DNA of 5,297 nt from Planctomycetota bacterium (GCA_021780285.1 JAJXZA010000158.1:1-5297), one strand, 5' to 3'; numbered from the stretch's first letter, positions 1-5,025 are shown. Notes: generated by a model from the sequence alone, not told the origin. Program-made: numbers and translations.

Positions 1-34
1 CCGCGGCCACGAGTTGTTGGTCTGCTTTACTCAT
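1..34 (-). CDS. possible start of a leftward gene (partial, N-terminus only)
   Basis: An ATG at 34-32 opens a frame reading MSKADQQLVAA that runs off the left end without a stop. The wording DQQLVAA resembles the beginning of ECF-type sigma-70 factors, which often start with a D-x-x-LVAA segment ahead of region 2. Eleven residues are far too few to assign a family. No clear Shine-Dalgarno sequence precedes the ATG; the bases just upstream read CTCTCGGCC. It lies about 125 nt downstream of the pseudopilin stop, so it could be a separate unit with its own control region at 70-120. It could also be a chance frame. Confidence 0.3.
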   Translation of the reverse strand, partial: MSKADQQLVAA

Positions 35-55
35 GGCCGAGAGTAGAACATATTC

Positions 56-69
56 GGCGCGAAAGCGCC
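56..69 (-). terminator. small GC hairpin, weak terminator candidate for the riboswitch operon
   Basis: GGCGC and GCGCC form a 5-bp stem around a four-base loop (56-60 and 65-69). Read leftward it is followed by GAATATGTT, which is only partly T-rich, so this is a poor intrinsic terminator. Read rightward it has a GAAA tetraloop. It is the only compact hairpin I see between the pseudopilin stop and the left edge. Confidence 0.25.
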
Positions 70-75
70 ATTAAG

Positions 76-110
76 ATTGTGTTAACATTGTGTTGCTGTA
101 GCGTTAACAT
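76..110. repeat. short repeated motifs, possible operator region
   Basis: The octamer GTTAACAT occurs at 81-88 and 103-110, a spacing of 22 bp or about two helical turns. ATTGTGTT occurs at 76-83 and 87-94, a spacing of 11 bp or about one turn. The helical phasing in a short intergenic region, just upstream of a possible leftward start at 34, suggests protein binding. No known regulator site is recognised. AT-rich sequence can produce such repeats by chance. Confidence 0.3.
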
Positions 111-160
111 ATTCCGGACAGTATTGGTATGACGCACCGCGCCCTGCGAGTTGAGCCCGA

Positions 161-901
161 TTAATACGTTTGATACGCCGAATTATCCGCCGACAAAAAC
201 CCTGTGCCCGTGCCAACCACCGCCGGCGTTGGCTCGGTGAGGGTGTAGCGATCGTGCTGGGTGCCCGCATGGCCGTCGCAGTAGGCCACATTCGTGGCGT
301 TGATATGACGAAACGCCTGTGTGCCGGCGGCCCGCTCGTTGGGTTGCACGCCATCAGCATTGGGCGGCACCGGACTTAGCCGGTCGGGTGCACGCATAAA
401 GTAATTGATGCCGCCCCAATAGCCCCCATCGCCAAACAACGCACACGTGCTGGGCGAACGCACATCTGTAACGCGTGCCGGCGTTGGATTGACCTCAAGA
501 TCGCCATGGCCGATGTAGCTGGTGTTGTAATTATAGCCATACACCATTTGCCCGATCGCCGGGTTCTGCTGCACCGCCGGACACACCATGACGTTAATGT
601 TCGCTGCGCCCAGCCACATGATGCCCGGTTCATACGTTCGCTGCCCCGTTTGCGGATTGACCGCTATATCAAGTGCCCACGACGGATTACCCCCTCCCTC
701 ATACGCCAGCGGATAAAACCCTTCGCAACTCACCGTATACGTCTGGGCCGCGATGCCCAGTTGCCGCAGGTTGCTTAAACAGACGGCACACTGGGCATCG
801 GCATCGGCGGCCGCCAGCGCCGGCAGCAGCAGCGCAATCAAAATGGCCATTACTGCTAACACCACCAGCAATTCGGTAAGGGTGAAGCCTTTGCGCACCA
901 T
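161..901 (-). CDS. type II/IV-pilin-like pseudopilin, H-X9-DG family
   Basis: A 246-residue protein with a class III prepilin signal. It has a short basic leader (MVRKG), cleavage predicted between Gly5 and Phe6, Glu at mature position 5, and a hydrophobic helix to about residue 29. A CAVCLSNLRQLG segment follows at 38-49, as is usual in the large PVC pseudopilin family. The C-terminal half carries the H-X9-DG signature, with His199, Asp209 and Gly210. Such proteins are processed by prepilin peptidase and are thought to assemble into pseudopili of type II-like export or uptake machines; individual roles are mostly unknown. The start is supported by AGAAAGGA about 10 nt upstream. The gene begins 2 nt after the PEP-CTERM stop, so it is almost certainly co-transcribed with it and shares the cobalamin riboswitch. 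PVC genomes commonly hold many paralogues, so this copy's specific partner cannot be named from sequence alone. Confidence 0.93.
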   Translation of the reverse strand: MVRKGFTLTELLVVLAVMAILIALLLPALAAADADAQCAVCLSNLRQLGIAAQTYTVSCEGFYPLAYEGGGNPSWALDIAVNPQTGQRTYEPGIMWLGAANINVMVCPAVQQNPAIGQMVYGYNYNTSYIGHGDLEVNPTPARVTDVRSPSTCALFGDGGYWGGINYFMRAPDRLSPVPPNADGVQPNERAAGTQAFRHINATNVAYCDGHAGTQHDRYTLTEPTPAVVGTGTGFLSADNSAYQTY

Positions 902-903
902 GG

Positions 904-1857
904 TCAGCAGGTCCTTTCTGTTCGCAAGGATTGGCCCATGCGCCGCCGCAGCAAAGGTAGCGCCATCAACGGCAAAGCCAAAAGCAACAGAGATGCCGGT
1001 TCGGGCGCGGGGGCAGCCGCGACCGAATCAAGAATTAACGCATCGCCGGTTGGCACGCTTAATTGAATGAAATTAATTTGCTGCGATGCAGACAAGCCAA
1101 TCGGCAGCCATGTTCCACCCGCGCCGCCGCCAAACGCGCTCTCTATGCCCGCCAGTGTTTGATTGGCCAGCGGAGCAAGCGAATCGTACTCGCCGGCAGC
1201 CGTCTCGACTGCAGTTGGAGCTGCATAGTAAGGTATGGCCTGGCTGGCAATCTGCGAGCCATTGCCGACCACTGCATAGCCGCCAGCGGAAGCCACGGTC
1301 ACTGTCGTATCGGTGTAGTAATTGCTTGGAACGTCTAGGGCTACCGCCTTGCCACCAGCCAGGGCCGCAAGCGACGTTGGCACGCTGGTGCTGCCGCTGG
1401 GAACATAGCCTACCTTAATAACAGCCTGCGACAGCGTAGAATATTCTCCAACAGACGGAGCGACGCCCGCAGTATAGCTGCCGGCCTGCGGCGCCGAGCC
1501 GACGGCGTTGGGATTACCCAGCTCAAAGGCCGCATTTGTAAAAATGCCGATGTAACCGTTGCCGGCAACTGGTTTCTGCAATTCAATATCCACATAGCCG
1601 CCGGCACCCACAACAGCCAACGACCCGCTGTTATACTGCGATGCAAAGGGGTTGTAGCCATAGCCGCCACTGGTAGCCAGCGGCCCCACAGCGCCGCTGG
1701 CGTTCGCCGACGGAGTAACGAGCGTATTAGCCCCTGCGCTAAACCCGAGCACGCTCGCGCCAACATCCGCCGCGGGCGCACCCGCAGCAGCCGCCCCGCC
1801 AACCACCAAACTTCCGGTCAATGCCAACGCACCTGCCATGCAAAAAAGTGGCTTCAT
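904..1857 (-). CDS. PEP-CTERM surface protein under riboswitch control
   Basis: A 317-residue secreted protein. An N-terminal signal peptide (1 to about 28; MKPLF, a hydrophobic core, then an Ala-rich end) leads into a Gly/Ala/Ser-rich, probably beta-rich body. The C-terminus is a PEP-CTERM sorting tail: Pro-Glu-Pro at 285-287, a hydrophobic stretch at 289-303, Arg304-306, then 11 more residues ending in Cys. Such tails are recognised by exosortase, which in this organism must be encoded elsewhere. The segment at about 69-111 (NPF..., VVGAGGYVDIEL, GIFTNAAF) recalls PVC cell-surface proteins with an SxVSLGxGGSITL...IxVFGNAxF pattern; this is from memory and unverified. The start at 1857 is chosen because AAAGGAAAGG lies 8 nt upstream and the signal peptide starts there; an in-frame ATG at 1944 would put 29 non-signal residues in front. 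The gene is first in the operon behind the cobalamin riboswitch, so a cell-surface role linked to corrinoid capture is a reasonable guess only. Confidence 0.88.
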   Translation of the reverse strand: MKPLFCMAGALALTGSLVVGGAAAAGAPAADVGASVLGFSAGANTLVTPSANASGAVGPLATSGGYGYNPFASQYNSGSLAVVGAGGYVDIELQKPVAGNGYIGIFTNAAFELGNPNAVGSAPQAGSYTAGVAPSVGEYSTLSQAVIKVGYVPSGSTSVPTSLAALAGGKAVALDVPSNYYTDTTVTVASAGGYAVVGNGSQIASQAIPYYAAPTAVETAAGEYDSLAPLANQTLAGIESAFGGGAGGTWLPIGLSASQQINFIQLSVPTGDALILDSVAAAPAPEPASLLLLALPLMALPLLRRRMGQSLRTERTC

Positions 1858-1865
1858 ACCCGCGA

Positions 1866-1875
1866 CCTTTCCTTT
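1866..1875 (-). promoter_or_regulatory. Shine-Dalgarno of the PEP-CTERM gene
   Basis: AAAGGAAAGG lies 8 nt before the ATG at 1857 and fixes that start over the upstream ATG at 1944. Just before it, TTCGT and ACGAA can form a 5-bp stem whose 3' arm abuts the purine-rich stretch. Switching of ribosome access is therefore a possible output of the riboswitch. Confidence 0.65.
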
Positions 1876-1998
1876 CGTGGCACCAACGAATGAGGCCAAG
1901 TCACGCGCACAGCCAACTAAGCCGTTATGCCTTCGCCGAGTCACCGCACGCGCGGCAACACATTCGCACCAACGATGCCAAGCACCAATTACTTACTC

Positions 1999-2034
1999 GG
2001 CCTTGTGTCCCGTATTCGCGAGGACTTTTTGGCC
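1999..2034 (-). promoter_or_regulatory. P13-like hairpin of the cobalamin riboswitch expression platform
   Basis: Seven nucleotides after the riboswitch P1 closes, the transcript can form GGCC/GGCC (2031-2034 with 1999-2002) and GTCC/GGAC (2022-2025 with 2007-2010) around an 11-nt loop. That loop contains CGCG (2017-2020), which can pair with CGCG in the predicted L5 loop of the aptamer (2196-2199). This matches the L5-L13 kissing interaction known for cobalamin riboswitches. No U-tract follows, so the hairpin is not an intrinsic terminator. The pairing is proposed by eye and not folded computationally. Confidence 0.5.
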
Positions 2035-2041
2035 ATCAACA

Positions 2042-2261
2042 GGCAGGTCTTCTGGCTCAGGGCTGGAGAACGGCGAACGATCTTCCCGGGGCACATTTCG
2101 CAATTTCATGGCTGAAATCGCCGGCTTTTACCATCCAGCCTGCGCTGGAGAAACGCACTTCAGTGATCGAACGCCTTTGCTGCCCTTTACAGCGGCGCGT
2201 CCGCGGCGGGTTTCAACCGCCTTCCCTTTTCATCCGTCGGCAAACACACGACGAACACCTG
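2042..2261 (-). ncRNA. cobalamin riboswitch aptamer
   Basis: Read leftward, this 220-nt stretch has the conserved order of a cobalamin riboswitch. P1 opens with CAGGT (2261-2257) and closes with ACCTG (2048-2044). The core at 2230-2185 contains AAAAGGGAAGGCGGTTGAAA, then CCGC and CCGCTGTAAAG, matching the GGGAA...GGTGAAA...CC...GCAACTGTAA consensus. A CACTG segment lies at about 2161-2165. GGGAAGATCG (2087-2078) precedes the 3' B12 box AGCCAGAAGACCTGCC (2057-2042). Peripheral stems are also visible, such as CCAGC/GCTGG at 2135-2148. The element begins about 3 nt after the expected transcription start of the promoter at 2271-2298. In the known family, binding of adenosyl- or other cobalamin lowers expression of the downstream gene. 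Here that gene is the PEP-CTERM/pseudopilin pair and not a recognisable btu or cob gene. Confidence 0.92.
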
Positions 2262-2270
2262 TTACAAGAC

Positions 2271-2298
2271 ATAATAGGCTCGCAATTTTTTTTGTCAA
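2271..2298 (-). promoter_or_regulatory. sigma70-type promoter of the riboswitch operon
   Basis: On the minus strand a perfect TTGACA (2298-2293) is separated by 16 bp from TATTAT (2276-2271), a five-of-six match to TATAAT. The spacer starts with an A-tract. The expected start site, about 2263-2265, falls immediately before the P1 strand of the cobalamin riboswitch, so the two calls support each other. Confidence 0.82.
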
Positions 2299-2327
2299 AT
2301 CTATTTAAGGAAAAATGGGCGTGGCAA

Positions 2328-2387
2328 TTTTGCCGGGCAGCCCGGGATCATGCCGATTTTATTGGCACCCCGGGCGCTTTTGCCGGG
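2328..2387. repeat. CCGGG-rich hairpin flanked by TTTTGCCGGG direct repeats
   Basis: TTTTGCCGGG occurs at 2328-2337 and 2378-2387. Between the copies, GCCCGGG (2340-2346) pairs with CCCGGGC (2369-2375), and an inner TGCCGA/TTGGCA stem (2351-2356 with 2362-2367) encloses a short AT loop. CCGGGC/GCCCGG around a single A (2333-2345) is an alternative fold. Read rightward the large hairpin is followed by GCTTTT, but no rightward gene precedes it. Confidence 0.45.
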
Positions 2388-2487
2388 TACAAGGCGCTGG
2401 CGGCCTGCCTTGTTCTGAAGCGGAACGCAGAATCCCACACTCGGGCCGATGCAGACAAGATGTCTGCGTTACCGGCGCAGCCGGCTG

Positions 2488-2520
2488 ACCGCCCGGAAAA
2501 TTACCGCACCCGGAAAAATT
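2488..2520. repeat. two adjacent imperfect 15-18 bp repeats
   Basis: ACCGCCCGGAAAATT (2488-2502) is followed directly by ACCGCACCCGGAAAAATT (2503-2520). They differ by small insertions. The function is unknown; they may be a slippage product or a paired binding site. Confidence 0.45.
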
Positions 2521-2584
2521 CTCCGCCGCACCGCCTGTTCCACGCTCTTAATTAGCGATTGCGCTAGGCAATCCGCGGATCTTA

Positions 2585-2600
2585 GGCGGTGTGCTCCGCC
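2585..2600 (-). terminator. hairpin after the HEPN gene, weak terminator candidate
   Basis: GGCGG and CCGCC form a 5-bp stem with a 6-nt loop, starting 12 nt after the HEPN stop codon in the direction of transcription. No T-run follows, so intrinsic termination would be inefficient. The HEPN stop itself sits inside a CCTTAT tandem repeat (about 2605-2620). Confidence 0.3.
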
Positions 2601-2612
2601 GCAACCTTATCC

Positions 2613-3026
2613 TTATCCTTTGGGAGACGGGTTTTCTGCCAGTAGGCGGCGCATCTCATTAACAAATTCTACCGCCAGACCAATGCGATCCAGTACGCGT
2701 GCCTCGTCAAACTCGCCCAAGGCTTGGTAGTCAGCTTCCTGCCGGTCTTCAAAGGCCTGGTCGTAAAACTGCCCCCATTGCTTGCCAAGGCGTTGCGTAT
2801 TAACCAGGTGTTGATGCACAGCCGCCCGCACGCCAGCGTGCTTGCTGAACTGGCGCTTTTCCGCCAACAGCACAGCGCTGGCTGCGTAGGGGCAGGCATA
2901 ATATATTCGGTTCACCGCAAGGCCCATATCGCCGGCCGCAAAGTCTCTCTTCGCCGCCGCCAATGCAGCCTCGGCCTTGTTCATCCAGCCCTGCGCCAGC
3001 ACTTGGCGGGCATCGTCGTCGTTCAT
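2613..3026 (-). CDS. HEPN domain protein (UPF0332-like), partner of the adjacent nucleotidyltransferase
   Basis: A 137-residue helical protein with the pattern of UPF0332-type HEPN proteins: an AVNRIYYAC helix at 38-46, FSKHAGV at 60-66, HQHLVNT at 71-77 and EDRQEADY at 93-100. HEPN proteins paired with a minimal nucleotidyltransferase often act as RNase toxins, though some pairs are not proven toxin systems. An R-x5-H string (Arg67 to His73) fits the broad HEPN R-x4-6-H pattern, but its register as the active site is unproven. The R-x4-H-x-Y motif of HepT, whose tyrosine is AMPylated by MntA, is not seen. Pro47 replaces the Phe usually found in YYACFYA, which is unusual inside a helix. The start at 3026 overlaps the upstream stop (ATGA), indicating translational coupling. 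The longer frame from 3092 would overlap the partner gene by 22 codons and is not preferred. Confidence 0.87.
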   Translation of the reverse strand: MNDDDARQVLAQGWMNKAEAALAAAKRDFAAGDMGLAVNRIYYACPYAASAVLLAEKRQFSKHAGVRAAVHQHLVNTQRLGKQWGQFYDQAFEDRQEADYQALGEFDEARVLDRIGLAVEFVNEMRRLLAENPSPKG

Positions 3027-3394
3027 GCCAGCACCCCATCCCGTTCGACTTCCGCATGAATGGGCAGCACACGGTAAAGTCCCCGCTCCCACTGTTCCAG
3101 CGGCACCACGAACTTATTAAGCACAACCGCTCGCTTGCACTCAATCTCGAAGAGGGCGTTGGTCATCCGGTCCTTTTCCGATGGGGCTACTGGTCGGCTC
3201 GTGAGAACCAGCAAATCAATGTCAGATTGGGCATCATCACAACCGCGGGCCTTAGAACCGAATAGCACCACCCGCTGCACCGGAAAACGCGACTGCAAAA
3301 TGGCCGCAGCTTCAAGCACGGCCTGGCGATCGTTGGCCTTCAAACTTAATTCAGCAAGCAACCGCACGAAAATCTCCTGAAGTTGCATCGGCAT
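3023..3394 (-). CDS. minimal nucleotidyltransferase (MNT family), HEPN-associated
   Basis: A 123-residue protein of the DNA polymerase beta superfamily. It carries the signature G-S-x10-D-x-D: Gly46-Ser47, then Asp58-Ile-Asp60, in VVLFGSKARG...SDIDLLVL. The acidic pair coordinates the metal ions for nucleotidyl transfer. In studied MNT-HEPN modules the enzyme acts as antitoxin by AMPylating the HEPN toxin. This gene comes first and its stop overlaps the HEPN start, so the two proteins are probably made together. The start is uncertain. ATG at 3394 is preferred, ATG at 3388 is two codons later, and a TTG at 3412 would add six residues. None has a strong Shine-Dalgarno sequence. A TATAAT box at 3436-3441 would give a leader of about 35 nt. 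Whether this pair is a true toxin-antitoxin system cannot be told from sequence alone. Confidence 0.87.
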   Translation of the reverse strand: MPMQLQEIFVRLLAELSLKANDRQAVLEAAAILQSRFPVQRVVLFGSKARGCDDAQSDIDLLVLTSRPVAPSEKDRMTNALFEIECKRAVVLNKFVVPLEQWERGLYRVLPIHAEVERDGVLA

Positions 3395-3435
3395 GCTGGC
3401 CAAGTTTACCAACCGAGAGCAACCGATCCATTTGT

Positions 3436-3441
3436 ATTATA
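3436..3441 (-). promoter_or_regulatory. -10 box of the MNT-HEPN promoter
   Basis: A perfect TATAAT reads leftward 42 nt before the preferred nucleotidyltransferase start. No good TTGACA lies 16-18 bp upstream; the bases there read about ATGTCT. The promoter is therefore either weak or activator-dependent. Confidence 0.5.
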
Positions 3442-3591
3442 TAAACAATATCCAGTCCAGACATCCTGACTTCACCCCGCGCTTTGTTGACAGCCGCATT
3501 TCAGACCAACCGGCGACTCCCTTCACCGCGCCCCAGCCCATTCCCAGAGAGGCGCCCAACCACAGCGTCCACATACTGGAGGCGACGATTT
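3442..3591. other. intergenic sequence without recognised features
   Basis: About 150 bp between the MNT promoter and the inverted-repeat element. It has no plausible start signals, and the open frames crossing it show no recognisable family. With the repeat element (3592-3757) and the tail to 3793 it makes a gap of nearly 400 bp between the nucleotidyltransferase and the XylR-like gene. Confidence 0.5.
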
Positions 3592-3757
3592 TTTACCACA
3601 ACGACACAACGAATGTGAATAAAAATAAAAACAACCCATCACCCTCCCCGTCCTTTGTGTCGTTGTGCCGCCTGTCCCGGTATCCTTTTGATCATCTGTG
3701 ATCGGGATTGTGGTGAATCCACCCCCGTTGGCTCGTCCGTTGTGTCGTCGTGGTGAA
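3592..3757. repeat. inverted-repeat element with TTGTGTCGTTGTG units
   Basis: CACAACGACACAA at 3597-3609 is a perfect 13-bp inverse of TTGTGTCGTTGTG at 3655-3667. A second, one-mismatch copy lies at 3740-3752. Taking the ends as TTTACCACAACGACACAA (3592-3609) and TTGTGTCGTCGTGGTGAA (3740-3757), they are inverse in 16 of 18 positions. That gives terminal inverted repeats around a non-coding core of about 130 bp. The decamer-plus GTGGTGAATCC occurs at 3710-3720 and 3750-3760. The core holds an A/T-rich tract (about 3617-3632), a pyrimidine-rich tract and a GATCA/TGATC hairpin (3690-3703). The layout suggests a small non-autonomous repeat of the MITE or interspersed type, or a bidirectional terminator. 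No target-site duplication was identified. Confidence 0.6.
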
Positions 3758-3762
3758 TCCCC

Positions 3763-3778
3763 CCGTCGCGCCGTCGCG
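3763..3778. repeat. tandem CCGTCGCG repeat
   Basis: Two exact adjacent copies of CCGTCGCG (3763-3770 and 3771-3778) lie between the inverted-repeat element and the stop codon of the XylR-like gene. They may be a degraded extension of the CGTTGTGTCG units. Confidence 0.4.
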
Positions 3779-3793
3779 TTGCCCCCCGCATCC

Positions 3794-4951
3794 TTACGCC
3801 CGCTCGCGCTGGCTGCGCCGAAACGCTCCTGGCGGCACGCCCTGGTTTTGCCGAAATGCCCGGCAAAAATGCTGCACCTCCGTATACCCGCAGCGGCTGG
3901 ATATTTGCTCGAGCGTATCGTCCGAGTCGCCAAGCAGCCGAATCGCCATTTCCATGCGTGCTTGCGTGATCTGCCCGTGTATGGTGCGCCCTAGCTTTTG
4001 CATAAACTTCCGCTCCAGCCAGCGGCGGTTGACCGGCGCTTGTGCCACCACCTTATCTACGCTGCACGGGTCGCACGCATGGTCGCGAATGTAGGCAATC
4101 GCCGTGGCCACGTGCGGCTCATCCACGGCCAGCACCGCAGTGCTCTGGCGGGCGGCAACCCCTGCAGGCGCAACCTCCAGCCATCGCTCGGCAGCCGGTA
4201 TTGGTTCACCGCTCAGCATGCGGTCCAATTGGCGTGCAGCCAGATAACCCACCTGCGAAAAATCTACCCGCACGCTCGATAGCGGCGGCCAGGCGCTTTC
4301 GCATAGCAGATCATCATTGTTCGCGCCGATGATCGCCACGGTGTCGGGCACGGCAATGGCCCGCGCTTCGCATAACGCCGCCAGATCATGGGCCGCCATA
4401 TCGTCCTGCGCAAAAATACCCACCGGTTTAGGCAGTGCCGTAATCCAGCTTGTTAGCGCCGGCCAATGACTGCGGCCTACCCAATAATAGGTCGCCGGCC
4501 ATGTCACCGGGCTAACCGCGGCCGAGTAGCCGCGCGCCTCCAGCGCCTTTTTAAATCCGGTGTAACGCCGTTCGGCAACCGCTTCGCCGCTGCGACCATA
4601 AAACGCAAAATACCGCAGGCCGCAGTCAGCCAGATGCTCAGCCGCCATTCGACCGATTGCCGCACTGTCCGCACATACAATGGGCTGATCCGCGGGATTG
4701 TAATTGCCCGAACAAATAACCAGATGTCGGCATTGGCGCCGTATAAGGGCAAGCACCTCCGGCTCAGCGCCGGCAAGTATGGCGCCATCACATTGCGGCC
4801 AGTTGGGGAGTGTGGGTTGATTGACGCGCATTTCTTCGTGCACCAACCAGTGCCGACGGGCGTTGGCGTAGCGCAAGACACCGCGCATGAGTTCGCGGCC
4901 GAACTTCATGGTGGTATCGGTTCCAATTCCAACGAGCGGCCGTTTTTTCAT
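3794..4951 (-). CDS. XylR-like transcriptional regulator (LacI-type ligand domain plus AraC-type HTH)
   Basis: A 385-residue regulator close in length and layout to E. coli XylR (392 aa). Residues 4 to about 270 form a periplasmic-binding-protein-like sensor domain. Typical stretches are VCADSAAIGRMAAEHL (92-107), the GxRYFAFYG strand (111-119), GIFAQDDMAAHDLA (178-191) and VPDTVAIIGANND (201-213). Residues from about 280 to 380 form the AraC/XylS DNA-binding domain. Its two helix-turn-helix units lie at about 297-320 and 346-371, and it ends with the usual GVPPGAFR. Such proteins bind a sugar in the N-terminal domain and activate or repress catabolic promoters; this one's ligand cannot be read from sequence. 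The start has GAGGTAAGG upstream (TGAGGTAAGGCACC then ATG). No sugar gene is adjacent in the window, so its targets lie elsewhere or beyond the right edge. The AT-rich upstream region with a 19-bp palindrome could serve autoregulation. The symbol xylR is not given because the ligand is unknown. Confidence 0.93.
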   Translation of the reverse strand: MKKRPLVGIGTDTTMKFGRELMRGVLRYANARRHWLVHEEMRVNQPTLPNWPQCDGAILAGAEPEVLALIRRQCRHLVICSGNYNPADQPIVCADSAAIGRMAAEHLADCGLRYFAFYGRSGEAVAERRYTGFKKALEARGYSAAVSPVTWPATYYWVGRSHWPALTSWITALPKPVGIFAQDDMAAHDLAALCEARAIAVPDTVAIIGANNDDLLCESAWPPLSSVRVDFSQVGYLAARQLDRMLSGEPIPAAERWLEVAPAGVAARQSTAVLAVDEPHVATAIAYIRDHACDPCSVDKVVAQAPVNRRWLERKFMQKLGRTIHGQITQARMEMAIRLLGDSDDTLEQISSRCGYTEVQHFCRAFRQNQGVPPGAFRRSQRERA

Positions 4952-5006
4952 GGTGCCTTACCTCAGGGCCAAATGATGCAGTTTAAGCATATCATCGGGT
5001 ACTATA

Positions 5007-5025
5007 ATATAAAAACTTTTTATAT
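5007..5025. promoter_or_regulatory. 19-bp perfect palindrome, candidate operator
   Basis: ATATAAAAA, a central C, then TTTTTATAT give a 9-bp perfect inverted repeat centred at 5016, 56-74 bp before the start codon of the XylR-like gene. It overlaps a TATTAT (5009-5004) that could serve as a -10 box. It could be an operator for autoregulation, or simply an AT-rich promoter stretch. AraC-type domains often bind direct repeats, so another protein may be the binder. Confidence 0.4.

Larger units (their letters stand above)
2299..2612. other. gene-free intergenic region with short repeats and hairpins
   Basis: I find no convincing gene here. Open frames on the plus strand merely run through from the riboswitch region. 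The stretch separates the HEPN stop (2613) from the riboswitch promoter. It contains a two-part hairpin at 2340-2375, a GCAGAC/GTCTGC hairpin at 2451-2467, imperfect tandem repeats at 2488-2520, and overlapping inverted repeats at 2553-2573 (TAGCG/CGCTA and GATTGC/GCAATC). A GGCGG/CCGCC hairpin lies at 2585-2600. None has a T-tract on its leftward 3' side. Confidence 0.6.

Noticed and set aside
1410..1802. Minus-strand open frame of 130 codons inside the PEP-CTERM gene
   Set aside because: It is an out-of-frame shadow of the PEP-CTERM gene, Arg/Leu-rich and without a motif or ribosome site.
1858..1944. Upstream ATG at 1944 as start of the PEP-CTERM gene
   Set aside because: It adds 29 polar residues before a clear signal peptide, while ATG 1857 has a strong AAAGGAAAGG at proper spacing.
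2340..2375. Large GCCCGGG hairpin as an intrinsic terminator
   Set aside because: In the direction of the genes (leftward) no T-tract follows. The GCTTTT lies on the other side, where no rightward gene ends.
1821..2555. Plus-strand open frame of 244 codons
   Set aside because: It runs through the riboswitch, its leader and its promoter on the opposite strand. It has no Shine-Dalgarno sequence and no recognisable protein features.
3027..3092. Longer N-terminus for the HEPN protein starting at 3092
   Set aside because: The extra 22 residues are translated from the coding region of the nucleotidyltransferase in another frame, and the ATGA overlap at 3026-3023 is the typical arrangement.
3395..3431. 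ATG at 3431 just after the TATAAT box as a nucleotidyltransferase start
   Set aside because: It is out of frame with the conserved protein and closes after 26 codons.
3592..3760. CRISPR array
   Set aside because: The repeat units are few, inverted relative to each other and irregularly spaced. There are no regular spacers and no cas genes.
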